A stretch of DNA of 41,177 bases from Candidatus Blackburnbacteria bacterium (lineage in GTDB: Bacteria > Patescibacteriota > Microgenomatia > UBA8517 > UBA10165). The translations under genes were made by a program, and so were the position numbers. This document shows positions 1 to 7,147 of the stretch, in pieces. How positions within the stretch are numbered: position 1 is the first letter of the stretch; each line of letters opens with the position of its first letter. The stretch spans positions 1 to 41,177 of the forward strand of contig JACPEJ010000004.1 of assembly GCA_016183565.1 (NCBI GenBank). Reading direction: 5' to 3'. Under the pieces are notes generated by a model. It was not told the origin of the DNA. It saw nothing but the letters and a program-made list of their open reading frames with translations, and did no database searches.

Positions 1-540
1 CAGATTCTTCCTAGGTGCCCGCCTTCGCCGTCGGTGTTCCTGCCGATATCAACGGATTTCACTCCTACACCGGCAGTTCCGGCACCCCCGAAAGACCTCA
101 AGTCTACCAGTATCTTCTAGCATCCGCGGGGTTGGGCCCCGGGCTTTAACAGAAGACTTGGCAAACCGCCTACAGACCCTTTACGCCCAATAAATCCGGA
201 CAACGCTTGCACCCTCCGTCTTACCGAGGCTTCTGGCACGGAGTTAGCAGGTGCTTATTCTTCCCGCCTTGACGGCGGAACAAAAGGAGTTTACAACCCG
301 AAGGCCTTCATCCTCCACGCGGCGTCGCGCGATCAGACTTTCGTCCATTGTCGACGATTCCCAGTTGCTGCCACCCGTAGGTGTGTAGGCCGTGTCTCAG
401 TCCTACTCTGGGGGGCCGTGCTCTCACACCCCCTACCCGTCATAGCCTTGGTAGGCCATTACCCCACCAACAAGCTGATAGGCCGCCGGCCGTTCTCAAA
501 GCGGGCAGTTAAGCCCTTTGACCTCGCGCCCTGCACGAGG

Positions 541-604
541 ATGTCTACAGCTAACAGACTACTGACTACAGCAATTGCCGTAGACCGTAGACTGTAGTCC
601 GTAA
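541..604. repeat. Expansion segment in 16S V2 helix made of CTACAGTCTACGG-type repeats
   Basis: The tip of a 16S helix is extended by tandem variants of GTAGAC/GTAGTC units, bounded by complementary GCACAAGG and CCTCGTGC flanks. The same type of unit recurs inside the EndoQ-like gene at 17285-17318, so this is probably a dispersed micro-repeat that has entered a tolerant rRNA loop. No intron-like core or ORF is visible in it. Confidence 0.65.
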
Positions 605-733
605 GCGTCCTTGTGCAAAACACAAGGTATTATCCAGTATTAGCCCCGCTTTCGCGGAGTTATTCTTGACTTCGAGGTACGTTCCGACGTGTTACTCAGC
701 CGTCCGCCACTCTCGCCCGTAGGGCGAGATCGT

Positions 734-840
734 CCATTTAATCATTTGTCATTTTCCACTTATTTATTGATAAATTTTCACATTGAAAAATTATCCAATT
801 GTTAAATCAATGAAAAATGGAAATTTGGAAAATGGAAAAT
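734..840. repeat. AT-rich insert of about 107 nt in the 16S V1 helix
   Basis: Between the conserved CGAACG and GAGTGGCGGACGG blocks, E. coli has about 34 nt while this gene has about 140. The extra part is very AT-rich, with repeated GGAAAAT/ATTTTCC units. Its ends can pair (ATTTTCCA with TGGAAAAT), so it probably forms an elongated hairpin on helix 6. It is too short to hold a group I core or a homing nuclease. Confidence 0.7.
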
Positions 841-1067
841 CTTGTCCTACAGACAAGCGTTCGACTTGCATGCTTAAGGCGCGCCGCTAGCGTTCGTCCT
901 GGGCCAGGATCAAACCCTCAAAAAAATTTGACGTAGTCAAATTTTTGCAGTCCGCCTAAGATTGCTCCTCGAGCCGCAGTTCGAATGAACTAAGGCAAGA
1001 GGTAAGATCGGGCGGGCAAAAACTCAACTACTGCTTCCAGTCACATTTTGATTGTCAAGGTACCTGC

Positions 1068-1090
1068 AAAAAAATCCGCCAGATGGCGGA
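1068..1090 (-). terminator. Rho-independent terminator upstream of the 16S gene
   Basis: On the minus strand a 6-bp stem (TCCGCC/GGCGGA, loop ATCT) is followed by seven T residues. It lies about 140 bp upstream of the 16S 5' end. A TTGACA hexamer follows it at 1058-1053 (minus), so it may insulate the rRNA promoter from read-through. I see no convincing -10 box at the right spacing. Confidence 0.6.
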
Positions 1091-1143
1091 GTGCTTGTTT
1101 TGGTGATAACCCCATCAACTGACGGGACTATTTGTAAAAAAGC

Positions 1144-1229
1144 TTATGAAGCTGTTTCAAAACAGCTTCTCCAAGCTCGTTTCGAAAATTTTAGCAAAGT
1201 CAATCTCTGAGCTTTGAAACGAGTTGTAT
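1144..1229 (+). repeat. 86-bp double-hairpin repeat, copy 1
   Basis: Hairpin 1 (1148-1169) is a perfect 10-bp inverted repeat, GAAGCTGTTT/AAACAGCTTC. Hairpin 2 has arms CTCGTTTC (1176-1183) and GAAACGAG (1216-1223) around a 32-nt loop. The element ends in TTGTAT. The same architecture and length occur at 37105-37190 (inverted), and a 49-bp form occurs at 33940-33988. This copy is intergenic, between the 16S gene and the sigma-like gene. Confidence 0.8.
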
Positions 1230-1358
1230 CTCATCTGCAGTATACTAAAGATACCACAACTTACCCCAACCGTCAAGACCAAAGTTTTCTACATTCGACT
1301 TCGCTCAGTATTCTACAAATTTGACTGGCAAGAGTCCGTTTGTTATCATAGGCTTCAC

Positions 1359-2237
1359 ATGACGCCAGAGCGAACAGAAGCCGGCCAGACTCCAGAAGGA
1401 ATTTTGCCCATTGTTTGGAAAAAAGACATGTTTCCACCAACCTCGTTTGGTAGTGTAATTTTCCCTTCGGCTCTTGAGGGCTGTGAAAGACCCTCTCAAA
1501 CCCTGGCCGTATCTATAGAACGGTTTGCAGCAACCAGACGCCAACATGCTTTGCTTAGACAAAATGGTATTACTCAGATTGCAGAGCTAATGGCCACTGA
1601 CGCTGAAAAACTAGATGTGATACTTGGCAAACGCTCGGTAAAATTGGTAAAAGACCGTGTTTTGTGGTATTTGGAAGACCTTGCTCTCGGACCTGATGGA
1701 TCCTTAATTGCAACCGTTTTCTCAAGTCCTAAAATACCAATTCCCCAAAGATTTGAGGGCAAACAGCGCGCAGCAGTTCTTGCTGCGCTTAGCAAACTCC
1801 AACCTCGTGAAGCAGAAATACTTGCGCATAGGTTTGGACTAGATAGTGGATTAACAAAGACCAGCGATCAAGTCGGCGGTATATATCGGGTTACCGGAGA
1901 GCGCATCCGCCAAATCGAAGCAAAAGCAATACGTAAGCTGCGCTACCCCACAAGAATGGGAAAACTTTGGCCTTTTGTGGCACTCACGGAAGGTAGCATT
2001 GGAACCAATGTTTTCGGAGTTAACTTTCCGTGCGAATTTGACGAAAGATTTCCGAACTCCGTCGGTCGACCGCTAGAAGACTTACACCTAGTTCATGAAC
2101 TTCTACCCTACCGTTTAAAAGTAAGGGTGGAATCAGATCCGGATCTGCCTGTAAATGTTTTATTAGACTACGAAGCGGAAGATGTCCACCCTGAAACATT
2201 AGCCCATATCGGAGAGCAAGTTCGCACTCTAGGATAA
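1359..2237 (+). CDS. Sigma-70 region 4 protein with alpha-CTD-like helix-hairpin-helix domain
   Basis: This is a 292-aa protein if started at the ATG at 1359; the frame is open further upstream to a TTG but that part looks non-coding. Residues about 50-105 resemble the RNA polymerase alpha C-terminal domain (short helices with an NGITQIAELMATD segment). Residues about 138-195 look like a sigma-70 region 4 helix-turn-helix: SKLQPREAEILAHRFGL, then TGERIRQIEAKAIRKLR, the classic recognition-helix signature. Sigma regions 2 and 3 are absent, so it is not a complete sigma factor. The last 90 residues are unrecognised. A role as a DNA-binding transcription regulator is inferred. A protein with a related alpha-CTD-like domain lies at 5620-6048. 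Confidence 0.8.
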   Translation: MTPERTEAGQTPEGILPIVWKKDMFPPTSFGSVIFPSALEGCERPSQTLAVSIERFAATRRQHALLRQNGITQIAELMATDAEKLDVILGKRSVKLVKDRVLWYLEDLALGPDGSLIATVFSSPKIPIPQRFEGKQRAAVLAALSKLQPREAEILAHRFGLDSGLTKTSDQVGGIYRVTGERIRQIEAKAIRKLRYPTRMGKLWPFVALTEGSIGTNVFGVNFPCEFDERFPNSVGRPLEDLHLVHELLPYRLKVRVESDPDLPVNVLLDYEAEDVHPETLAHIGEQVRTLG

Positions 2238-2239
2238 TT

Positions 2240-2812
2240 CTACTCCCACTGTTCCAATATCTTGTACAAAACTATTGCTGCCGAGACAATAACGTTTAAG
2301 GATTTGTTCACTCCAAACATTGGGAGCTCAACAATCACGTCAGCTACATCAAGCACATCCTTACTTACTCCTTCGGTCTCATGGCCAACAACAACAGCGA
2401 TTGGTGATGAGTGATGGGTGATTGGTGATGGGTGATTGGTGATGGGTGATTCATCAATTTCTGTATACGAAATACTCTTCTTGCTTTGTTCCACCGCAAC
2501 AATTTTGCATTTTGAATTTTGAATTTTGAATTCTTGGAGATACTCCAACGCAGTTGGAGAATATCTCCAAGCTACCCATTCTTCGGTTCCAACTGCAGCT
2601 TTGTGAATCCGGGAGGAAGGAGGAGTTTCTGATTGCCCACACAGGATCACTTGTGATGCGGCAACGCTATCTGCAAGCCTGAAAAGGCCACCAATATTGT
2701 AGGTATCCAAGACATTGTCCAGTACTATGTATATAGGTCTTCTTTTAATCGAGGCTAGTTCTTCTTCTGTCGGCTTTCGGCCTCGTAATTCTTTAGCATT
2801 AAGTTTAAGCAT
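2240..2812 (-). CDS. SpoU/TrmH-family RNA 2'-O-methyltransferase
   Basis: This 190-aa protein is a probable S-adenosylmethionine-dependent tRNA or rRNA ribose methyltransferase of the SPOUT fold. Motif 1 is seen as NVLDTYNIGGLFRLADSV, motif 2 as VVVGHETEGVS and motif 3 as ELPMFGVNKSLNVIVSAAI, in the expected order. The region between motifs 1 and 2 carries two low-complexity insertions with no family equivalent: an IQNSKCKI-type segment and a segment of ITNHPSPITHH type. These are encoded by micro-repeats at 2508-2533 and 2404-2453. The gene converges with the sigma-like gene, with only two bases between stop codons. The exact RNA target cannot be read from the sequence. Confidence 0.9.
   Translation of the reverse strand: MLKLNAKELRGRKPTEEELASIKRRPIYIVLDNVLDTYNIGGLFRLADSVAASQVILCGQSETPPSSRIHKAAVGTEEWVAWRYSPTALEYLQEFKIQNSKCKIVAVEQSKKSISYTEIDESPITNHPSPITHHSSPIAVVVGHETEGVSKDVLDVADVIVELPMFGVNKSLNVIVSAAIVLYKILEQWE
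2404..2453. repeat. GGTGATGGGTGATT tandem micro-repeat inside the SpoU gene
   Basis: About three and a half near-identical units of GGTGATGGGTGATT lie in frame in the methyltransferase gene. They encode an SPIT-rich peptide between catalytic motifs 1 and 2. Their number keeps the reading frame open. Confidence 0.75.
2508..2533. repeat. GAATTTT heptad micro-repeat inside the SpoU gene
   Basis: This is a run of the unit TGAATTT in frame, encoding a KIQNSKCKI-type peptide. Related runs occur in the ligase (19927-19962), NnrD (22430-22484) and MutM (25361-25393) genes. Confidence 0.75.
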
Positions 2813-2908
2813 ATATTTAAGATAGATCAGCTTTTAAGAGTGACTCCTGACTCAAGATGCCATGATTTTCAAGTGGCCACCTGTCTCGCCTGGTGTGGAC
2901 CAAGGTGG

Positions 2909-2947
2909 ACTCCCGAGGTGCCAACGTATTCCACCTCCCAGGTGGAA
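2909..2947 (-). repeat. GGCACCTCGGGAGT repeat joined to a CCACCT palindrome
   Basis: On the minus strand a hairpin CCACCTGGGAGGTGG is followed by GGCACCTCGGGAGT. The same pair occurs in the same order at 11859-11899. The CACCTCGGGAGTGGCC part alone recurs at 6129, 10551 and 13326. This copy lies just past the 3' end of the DsbA-like gene. Confidence 0.6.
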
Positions 2948-2972
2948 GAACCCTAACTGAATTCTTCTGAAG

Positions 2973-3833
2973 TCATTTCAAGGCTGTGTCCACCGTGGGC
3001 TTCATCTCTGTCCAAGAATAGGCACCTGCAAATTTATTCTCATTTACAAAAAATCCAGGGGTACCGGTTATCCCAAGACTTGCTGACAATTGTTCGTCTT
3101 CTGCTAATCTCTCAAAGTACTTGCGCCCCATTAAACAATCTGCCATGTGTTTTTTGTCTATTTCTATACCCGTTAAGAAATTAACCATCTTGGTAAAATC
3201 TTGATTCTCAATTTTTTTATAACCATTCGAAATATCGACTTGTGTAGGATTAAATTTGACAGGGTTTTTATTCATAAAATCATACCCCTCTTTGCTCATC
3301 AACTTATCATGTACTTCCCAAAACTTACCTTTTTCGTTTGCACAATATAGAGCCAGGGCTCCAACCTCGCCTGCTCCGTGTCCCGGAGAATAGAGATAGA
3401 CAAAAGACGCTTTACCTTGGTCAACCAGTTTTTTAATTTCTGGCACAGGAGCTACATAAGTTCCTCCGTCGGAAACCAATTTAAATCTACCCCCACTCGC
3501 TTGGCGATTAAGTTCCGGGTTTTTGCCTGCTGCTATATGACAAAATGGACAGCTTGCATCAGCAACTTCAACAAACAAGACCTTACGAGTGGGGTCTCCA
3601 AATTTTATGACGTCTTTTGAGAAAAGGTCTTTGACTTGAGATAAGTTTATTTTTACAGGTGCGGTTGCGGGTTGAGCAGTAGCTTGAGGACTATTGCCGC
3701 TTGCTCCCTTTTCAAGGTAAGAAATCTTTGTCCATAAAACTCCGATAAGAAACGCAGAGGCAATGAGAAGAACCACAAGAATAGGGACAACGATTTTAGA
3801 AAGTGGGTTATCAACTTGAGATTTAACAGACAT
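2973..3833 (-). CDS. Membrane-anchored DsbA-like thiol-disulfide oxidoreductase
   Basis: This 286-aa protein has an N-terminal membrane anchor (residues about 15-32, VPILVVLLIASAFLIG) and an extracytoplasmic thioredoxin-fold domain of the DsbA/Thioredoxin_4 type. The active site is CPFC in the context ASCPFCHIAAGK. A cis-proline loop is visible as GITGTPGFFVN near the C-terminus, with a helical insertion between them. It probably forms or isomerises disulfides in exported proteins. It is the last gene of a minus-strand redox operon, trxA to a Pro/Ala-rich protein to trxB to this gene, 16 bp after trxB. The direction of catalysis, oxidase or reductase, cannot be told from the sequence. Confidence 0.9.
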   Translation of the reverse strand: MSVKSQVDNPLSKIVVPILVVLLIASAFLIGVLWTKISYLEKGASGNSPQATAQPATAPVKINLSQVKDLFSKDVIKFGDPTRKVLFVEVADASCPFCHIAAGKNPELNRQASGGRFKLVSDGGTYVAPVPEIKKLVDQGKASFVYLYSPGHGAGEVGALALYCANEKGKFWEVHDKLMSKEGYDFMNKNPVKFNPTQVDISNGYKKIENQDFTKMVNFLTGIEIDKKHMADCLMGRKYFERLAEDEQLSASLGITGTPGFFVNENKFAGAYSWTEMKPTVDTALK

Positions 3834-3849
3834 GTTATTTTAAGGTAAC

Positions 3850-4779
3850 CTAGCTTTTCCTTTCTTCCAACCATTTCTCTGCATCCATTGCAGCCATACA
3901 CCCAAATGCGGCGGCAGTGATTGCTTGCTTGTAGCGATAGTCGTGCACGTCTCCTGCGACAAACACCCCAACTTTACTTGTTCTAGTATGGTCGTACACT
4001 TTAATATACTCTTTTTCGTCTAGTTCTACTTGCCCGCTGTAAATTTCAGTTGCCGGCTTGTGCCCAATAGCGACAAACACCCCGTCTATCCTTACTTCCT
4101 TTGTTTCTCCAGTTCCCACATCCTTCAGTTTTACCCCTGTTACCTTCTCTTCACCTAAAATATCGACCACTTCACTATTCCAAATAACCGAAATCTTTGG
4201 ATTGTCAAATACTTTCTTTTGCATAATTTCGGAAGCCCGAAATGCGTTTCGTCTGTGCACTATCTTTACAGAAGTAGCAAAGCGAGACAAAACCAGCGCC
4301 TCCTCCATTGCAGAATCCCCTCCTCCAACAACAATGACTTCCTTTTCTTTGAAAAATGGGGCATCACAAGGAGCGCAGGAAGAAACCCCTCGCCCGATAA
4401 GGCGCTTTTCCGTAGGAAGATTGAGCCACTGTGTTTGAGCACCGGTTGCAATAATAATCGACCTTCCCTTGTATTGTTCACCATCTCCAACCACCCTAAA
4501 ATCCCCCACTACTTCAAAATCTACTGACTCTACGTCTTCCTCTTTAAATACCGCCCCGAAACGCTCCGCCTGTTTTCTTATTTTGCCTATAAGCTCTGGC
4601 CCCATTATGCCTTCCGGGAAGCCGGGGAAGTTTTCGACTTCTGTTGTGAGCATGAGTTGTCCACCCCAGGCGGTTCCACCAATAATTAGGGTAGAAAGGC
4701 TAGCACGAGTAGTATAGATTCCGGCGGTTAGGCCGGCTGGGCCTGAACCTATGATGATTACGTCAAAGATATCGTTCAT
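3850..4779 (-). CDS. trxB: Thioredoxin reductase
   Basis: This 309-aa cytosolic flavoprotein transfers electrons from NADPH via FAD to thioredoxin. Visible motifs are the FAD-binding IIGSGPAGLTAGIY at the N-terminus, the redox-active CAPC in GVSSCAPCDAPFF, the NADPH-binding VVGGGDSAMEEA directly after it, and the C-terminal FAD motif GVFVAGDVHDYRYKQA. The length is typical for low-molecular-weight bacterial TrxB. A Shine-Dalgarno-like AAAGGA precedes the ATG. It is co-directional with trxA 0.4 kb upstream, so the natural substrate is probably the product of that gene. Confidence 0.96.
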   Translation of the reverse strand: MNDIFDVIIIGSGPAGLTAGIYTTRASLSTLIIGGTAWGGQLMLTTEVENFPGFPEGIMGPELIGKIRKQAERFGAVFKEEDVESVDFEVVGDFRVVGDGEQYKGRSIIIATGAQTQWLNLPTEKRLIGRGVSSCAPCDAPFFKEKEVIVVGGGDSAMEEALVLSRFATSVKIVHRRNAFRASEIMQKKVFDNPKISVIWNSEVVDILGEEKVTGVKLKDVGTGETKEVRIDGVFVAIGHKPATEIYSGQVELDEKEYIKVYDHTRTSKVGVFVAGDVHDYRYKQAITAAAFGCMAAMDAEKWLEERKS

Positions 4780-4850
4780 GGTGGAACGTCCTTTGGTTAG
4801 GAAGCCGGGTGCCGTCTGGAACCCGGCCTCGTTACCGACTAGCGTTAACG

Positions 4851-5156
4851 CTAAACGCCGGCAGGTGGCGTTTGACCTGGGTTTCCCTGCTCTTCACCCG
4901 CCGCGGCAGGATCAGCTGGTGCTGGCACCTCGGGAGGAGTTTCTCCTGCCGGAGGTGTAGCCAACCCTTCCGAAGGCACTGCTGGAGTTTCAGCAGGCGC
5001 TGGAGCTACTGGCGCTTCTGCCTGTTCTTGCGGAACTTCCTGTAGAGGAGAACCACCGAGAGGTGACGCAGGAACTTGGCCTTGGGGCATATTGCCCTGA
5101 GGGGTCTGTACTGAATCTGCTGGATTTTGTGGTTTTGTTGGTTCTATGATAATCAC
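4851..5156 (-). CDS. Pro/Ala/Glu-rich disordered protein
   Basis: This 101-residue frame is dominated by P, A, E, G and Q and is likely unstructured. No domain or signal peptide is recognised. It sits in the trxA-trxB operon, six bases after trxA. The start is unclear: the only standard codon is a GTG at 5156 that is itself part of a near-perfect Shine-Dalgarno AAAGGAGGTGA. The triplets at normal spacing after that site are ATC and ATA, so a non-canonical start a few codons later is possible. The good ribosome-binding site and operon position favour a real gene. Its function is unknown. Confidence 0.6.
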   Translation of the reverse strand: MIIIEPTKPQNPADSVQTPQGNMPQGQVPASPLGGSPLQEVPQEQAEAPVAPAPAETPAVPSEGLATPPAGETPPEVPAPADPAAAGEEQGNPGQTPPAGV

Positions 5157-5162
5157 CTCCTT

Positions 5163-5483
5163 TCAAAGACCTTTGTTAATTAACTCTTCAAATGGCTTTT
5201 TTCCTCCAAATCCAACCTGTCTGCCTATTTCTTTTCCGTTCTTAAAAAGAATCGTTGTAGGAATAGACATAACGCCAAAGTTAGCAGGGGTTTTTGGGCT
5301 TTGGTCAACGTCGATTTTTACAATCTTGACCTTGCCTTCGTATTCTTTAGCTAGTTCGTCTAAAACCGGTCCTGCAAGTCTGCATGGACCACACCATTCG
5401 GCTGCATAGTCTACTAAAACAGGCACCTTAGATTCCAAAACTTCTTTATCGAAATTGTTATCGTCTATAGCGAGTACCGCCAT
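5163..5483 (-). CDS. trxA: Thioredoxin
   Basis: This 106-aa protein has the classic thioredoxin fold and length. The active site is AEWCGPCRLAGPVL, the cis-Pro loop is MSIPTTILFKNGKE, and the C-terminal helix is complete. It is a cytosolic disulfide reductase recycled by the TrxB encoded downstream. It is the first gene of the operon. A promoter at 5492-5521 places the predicted transcription start at or next to the ATG, so the message may be leaderless. Confidence 0.97.
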   Translation of the reverse strand: MAVLAIDDNNFDKEVLESKVPVLVDYAAEWCGPCRLAGPVLDELAKEYEGKVKIVKIDVDQSPKTPANFGVMSIPTTILFKNGKEIGRQVGFGGKKPFEELINKGL

Positions 5484-5491
5484 TGCACCCT

Positions 5492-5521
5492 AGAGTACCT
5501 AAAAACATATCCGTCGGTCAA
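5492..5521 (-). promoter_or_regulatory. Predicted promoter of the trxA operon
   Basis: On the minus strand TTGACC (5521-5516) and TACTCT (5497-5492) are 18 bp apart. The -10 hexamer ends 8 nt before the trxA ATG. That leaves almost no 5' leader and no room for a Shine-Dalgarno site. Confidence 0.55.
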
Positions 5522-5619
5522 GGAGCAAATTGTATCGTTGATTCTTAGCTGAGACTATGAGATAATTTCCTAGCTGTCGCAAGATAGCAGAACATTACAA
5601 AGGACAAAGGAGACAAGAC

Positions 5620-6048
5620 ATGCCCGTGGTGGACATTCGTCCTTTAGGGGCCCGATTCCCTTGGCCAAGGAACCAAGGGTCACGTAGCATTAGAGAGCTT
5701 GTATGGCCAAACAAGCCCGTCGCCACACAAGCGTTACACGCACTCCTGCGGAGCAATATCGACACCTTCGCAACCCTTGCCGAGGTGTCGGACGAGGAGT
5801 TGCTACGAGTGAGGATGTTTGGTAACAGATGTCTTAGTATGCTGCACCAAGCAATTCTCGACACATCTGCAGTGGCTTCAGAAACCACTGTTGGGCTGCC
5901 ACCAAATCCCCCAGAGGGAGTAGAAACACCAAGAACAATCACTCTTGCACTTGGTGACAGTCCGCTTACAATTATTGTGCGGAACACCAAAACCGGGGAG
6001 TGTACTTCAATCGAAGGAACTGAGATTGAACTCAAACTCCCCCAGTAA
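5620..6048 (+). CDS. Free-standing alpha-CTD-like protein
   Basis: This is a 142-aa protein. Residues about 22-80 resemble the RNA polymerase alpha subunit C-terminal domain: SIRELVWPNKPVATQALHAL, then TFATLAEVSDEELLRVRMFG, which parallels the family pattern of a short helix followed by L..I.NFG.KS. The second half is a possible beta-rich tail with no recognised family. A clear Shine-Dalgarno AAAGGAG lies 7 nt before the ATG, unlike many neighbours. The domain normally binds UP elements or regulators, so a role in transcription is inferred, but non-specific nucleic-acid binding through a helix-hairpin-helix is equally possible. Confidence 0.7.
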   Translation: MPVVDIRPLGARFPWPRNQGSRSIRELVWPNKPVATQALHALLRSNIDTFATLAEVSDEELLRVRMFGNRCLSMLHQAILDTSAVASETTVGLPPNPPEGVETPRTITLALGDSPLTIIVRNTKTGECTSIEGTEIELKLPQ

Positions 6049-6120
6049 CTAAAACCCGCGGGAATGCAGAAAACTTGAACATTAACCCACCAAGAGCTAC
6101 ATTACCCGCGGGCCCACTCT

Positions 6121-6243
6121 TCAGGCTACACCTCGGGGGTGGCCGCTCGACTTTATCTGTTTCTCTATCTCTATCTCTTGCCCTGCTAACCGGCCGCCGT
6201 CTATATAGAGGACAGATCCTGTTATGTAGTCTGCTTCTTTAGT
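6121..6243 (-). pseudogene. C-terminal relic of a short-chain dehydrogenase/reductase
   Basis: Directly after the stop of the upstream minus-strand gene, the same frame encodes KEADYITGSVLYIDGG and then GRLAGQE before a stop at 6121. ADYITG.VLYIDGG is the characteristic C-terminal end of SDR enzymes. No N-terminal Rossmann motif or catalytic YxxxK is present, because the neighbouring thioredoxin-like gene occupies that place. It is therefore a gene remnant. A CACCTCGGGGGTGGCC repeat lies at its distal end (6129-6148). Confidence 0.65.
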
Positions 6244-6618
6244 TTATTCTAACTTGCATCCACTATATTGTGCTAGTTTTTCTAAGTTTACTTCTCCTTC
6301 AATCCGATGGCCGTCTTCAAAGATCCAAGTGGGATATCCTTTAATTTGTTTTTCTTGGCATTTTTGGACGTCTTTCGTGCATTCAACGTAAGGGACGTAA
6401 CGGAAAGAAGAGCCAAAAAGTTTCTTTTGATTTTGGCAATGGGCGCACCAGTATGCTCCGTACATGGTTACTTTCTTTTCAGCCAAACATTGTGCAAAAG
6501 AGTCTAGTTGTTGGTTTCTTTGCCCACTGCTTTTCTGGGTCCAGAAGTAGAATCCTCCAAGAGAAACAGCGACTAACACAGAAATAGCGAGAATATATTT
6601 TTTTATTGGCTTTCCCAT
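6244..6618 (-). CDS. Membrane-anchored thioredoxin-like protein (WCAHC)
   Basis: This 124-aa protein has an N-terminal transmembrane segment (YILAISVLVAVSLGGFYFW) followed by a small thioredoxin-like domain. The redox motif is YWCAHC in the context TMYGAYWCAHCQNQKKLFG, and the cis-Pro region is IKGYPTWIFEDG. Three further cysteines (CTKDVQKC and the C-terminal SGCKLE) resemble the thioredoxin-like domain fused to VKOR proteins in other bacteria. Here the VKOR part is missing. It follows a CcdA-like transporter and a helical protein on the same strand and may be an external electron acceptor for CcdA. Confidence 0.85.
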   Translation of the reverse strand: MGKPIKKYILAISVLVAVSLGGFYFWTQKSSGQRNQQLDSFAQCLAEKKVTMYGAYWCAHCQNQKKLFGSSFRYVPYVECTKDVQKCQEKQIKGYPTWIFEDGHRIEGEVNLEKLAQYSGCKLE

Positions 6619-6652
6619 ACTACGACCTACTAACTACAACCTACAACCTATC

Positions 6653-7144
6653 TTACTCTTTGCAGCAATCAACAAGTTTTGAAACTAAGTCTTGGTAGCC
6701 CCATGGTTCGTCGCCGACTGTTGCTTTGACATCCTTAAGCTCTAATAATTTAAGCCTTAGTGCCCAAAATAAAGAATAAATCTTATACGCATTATCAAAC
6801 ATTTCTTGGGCTTCTTTCCCCTTTTTTGCTGTTTGCAATTTGGTTCCTACTTCTATAAGCCGCATTGTCGTTCCTAAAAGATGCTTTGAGATGCACCAAG
6901 TTTCCCCTTCGTGAGTTTTTATCATTTGAGAAAGAAGACTTTTTCTCATTTCGCGTACTTGGTCAAGCATTTTTATGTACTCTTCCTTCCCTGTTTTTTC
7001 TGCTGTAAAGAAAAAGTGCTCCTCAAGGGAAATTAGGTTCATCACGGCAATACTCAAGTCTTCATCGGTTGAGAGATCAAAGTTCCCACTCTTTTTTGCT
7101 TCTTCTACTTTTTTTAAGAGTTGTTGAAATTTATTTTTGTCCAT
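6653..7144 (-). CDS. Helical protein of unknown function in the CcdA cluster
   Basis: This is a 163-aa predicted all-helical protein with no signal peptide or membrane segment. Cysteines occur at ETWCISKH and in the C-terminal DCCKE. No family is recognised. It begins three bases after the CcdA-like stop and precedes the thioredoxin-like gene, so the three are probably one transcript. Functional linkage to thiol transfer is inferred only from position. Confidence 0.7.
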   Translation of the reverse strand: MDKNKFQQLLKKVEEAKKSGNFDLSTDEDLSIAVMNLISLEEHFFFTAEKTGKEEYIKMLDQVREMRKSLLSQMIKTHEGETWCISKHLLGTTMRLIEVGTKLQTAKKGKEAQEMFDNAYKIYSLFWALRLKLLELKDVKATVGDEPWGYQDLVSKLVDCCKE

Positions 7145-7147
7145 GCT

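Larger units (their letters stand above)
1..929 (-). rRNA. rrs: 16S ribosomal RNA, 5' part (runs off the window start)
   Basis: Read on the minus strand, 858-923 carries the conserved 16S 5' sequence GGTTTGATCCTGGC followed by the usual GACGAACGCTAGCGGCGCGCC and GCATGCAAGTCGAACG stretches. The segment near the window start matches the region around E. coli position 750 (GGCGAAGGC), so only about the first half of the gene is present. It is longer than expected for that span: about 925 nt against roughly 750. The excess lies mainly in two inserts, in the V1 helix (734-840) and in a V2 helix (541-604). The 5' end is placed approximately from the conserved start. No 23S, 5S or tRNA is visible upstream of it. 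Confidence 0.97.

Noticed and set aside
734-840. Self-splicing intron in the 16S gene
   Set aside because: It is only about 107 nt, in a variable helix, AT-rich, and lacks group I or II core pairings.
1224-1358. Upstream extension of the sigma-like protein from a TTG
   Set aside because: It overlaps the repeat end and a TATACT box and lacks protein-like composition; the ATG at 1359 is preferred.
4058-4717. Long plus-strand frames opposite trxB
   Set aside because: They are antisense to a clear gene and show no independent motif, start signal or homology.
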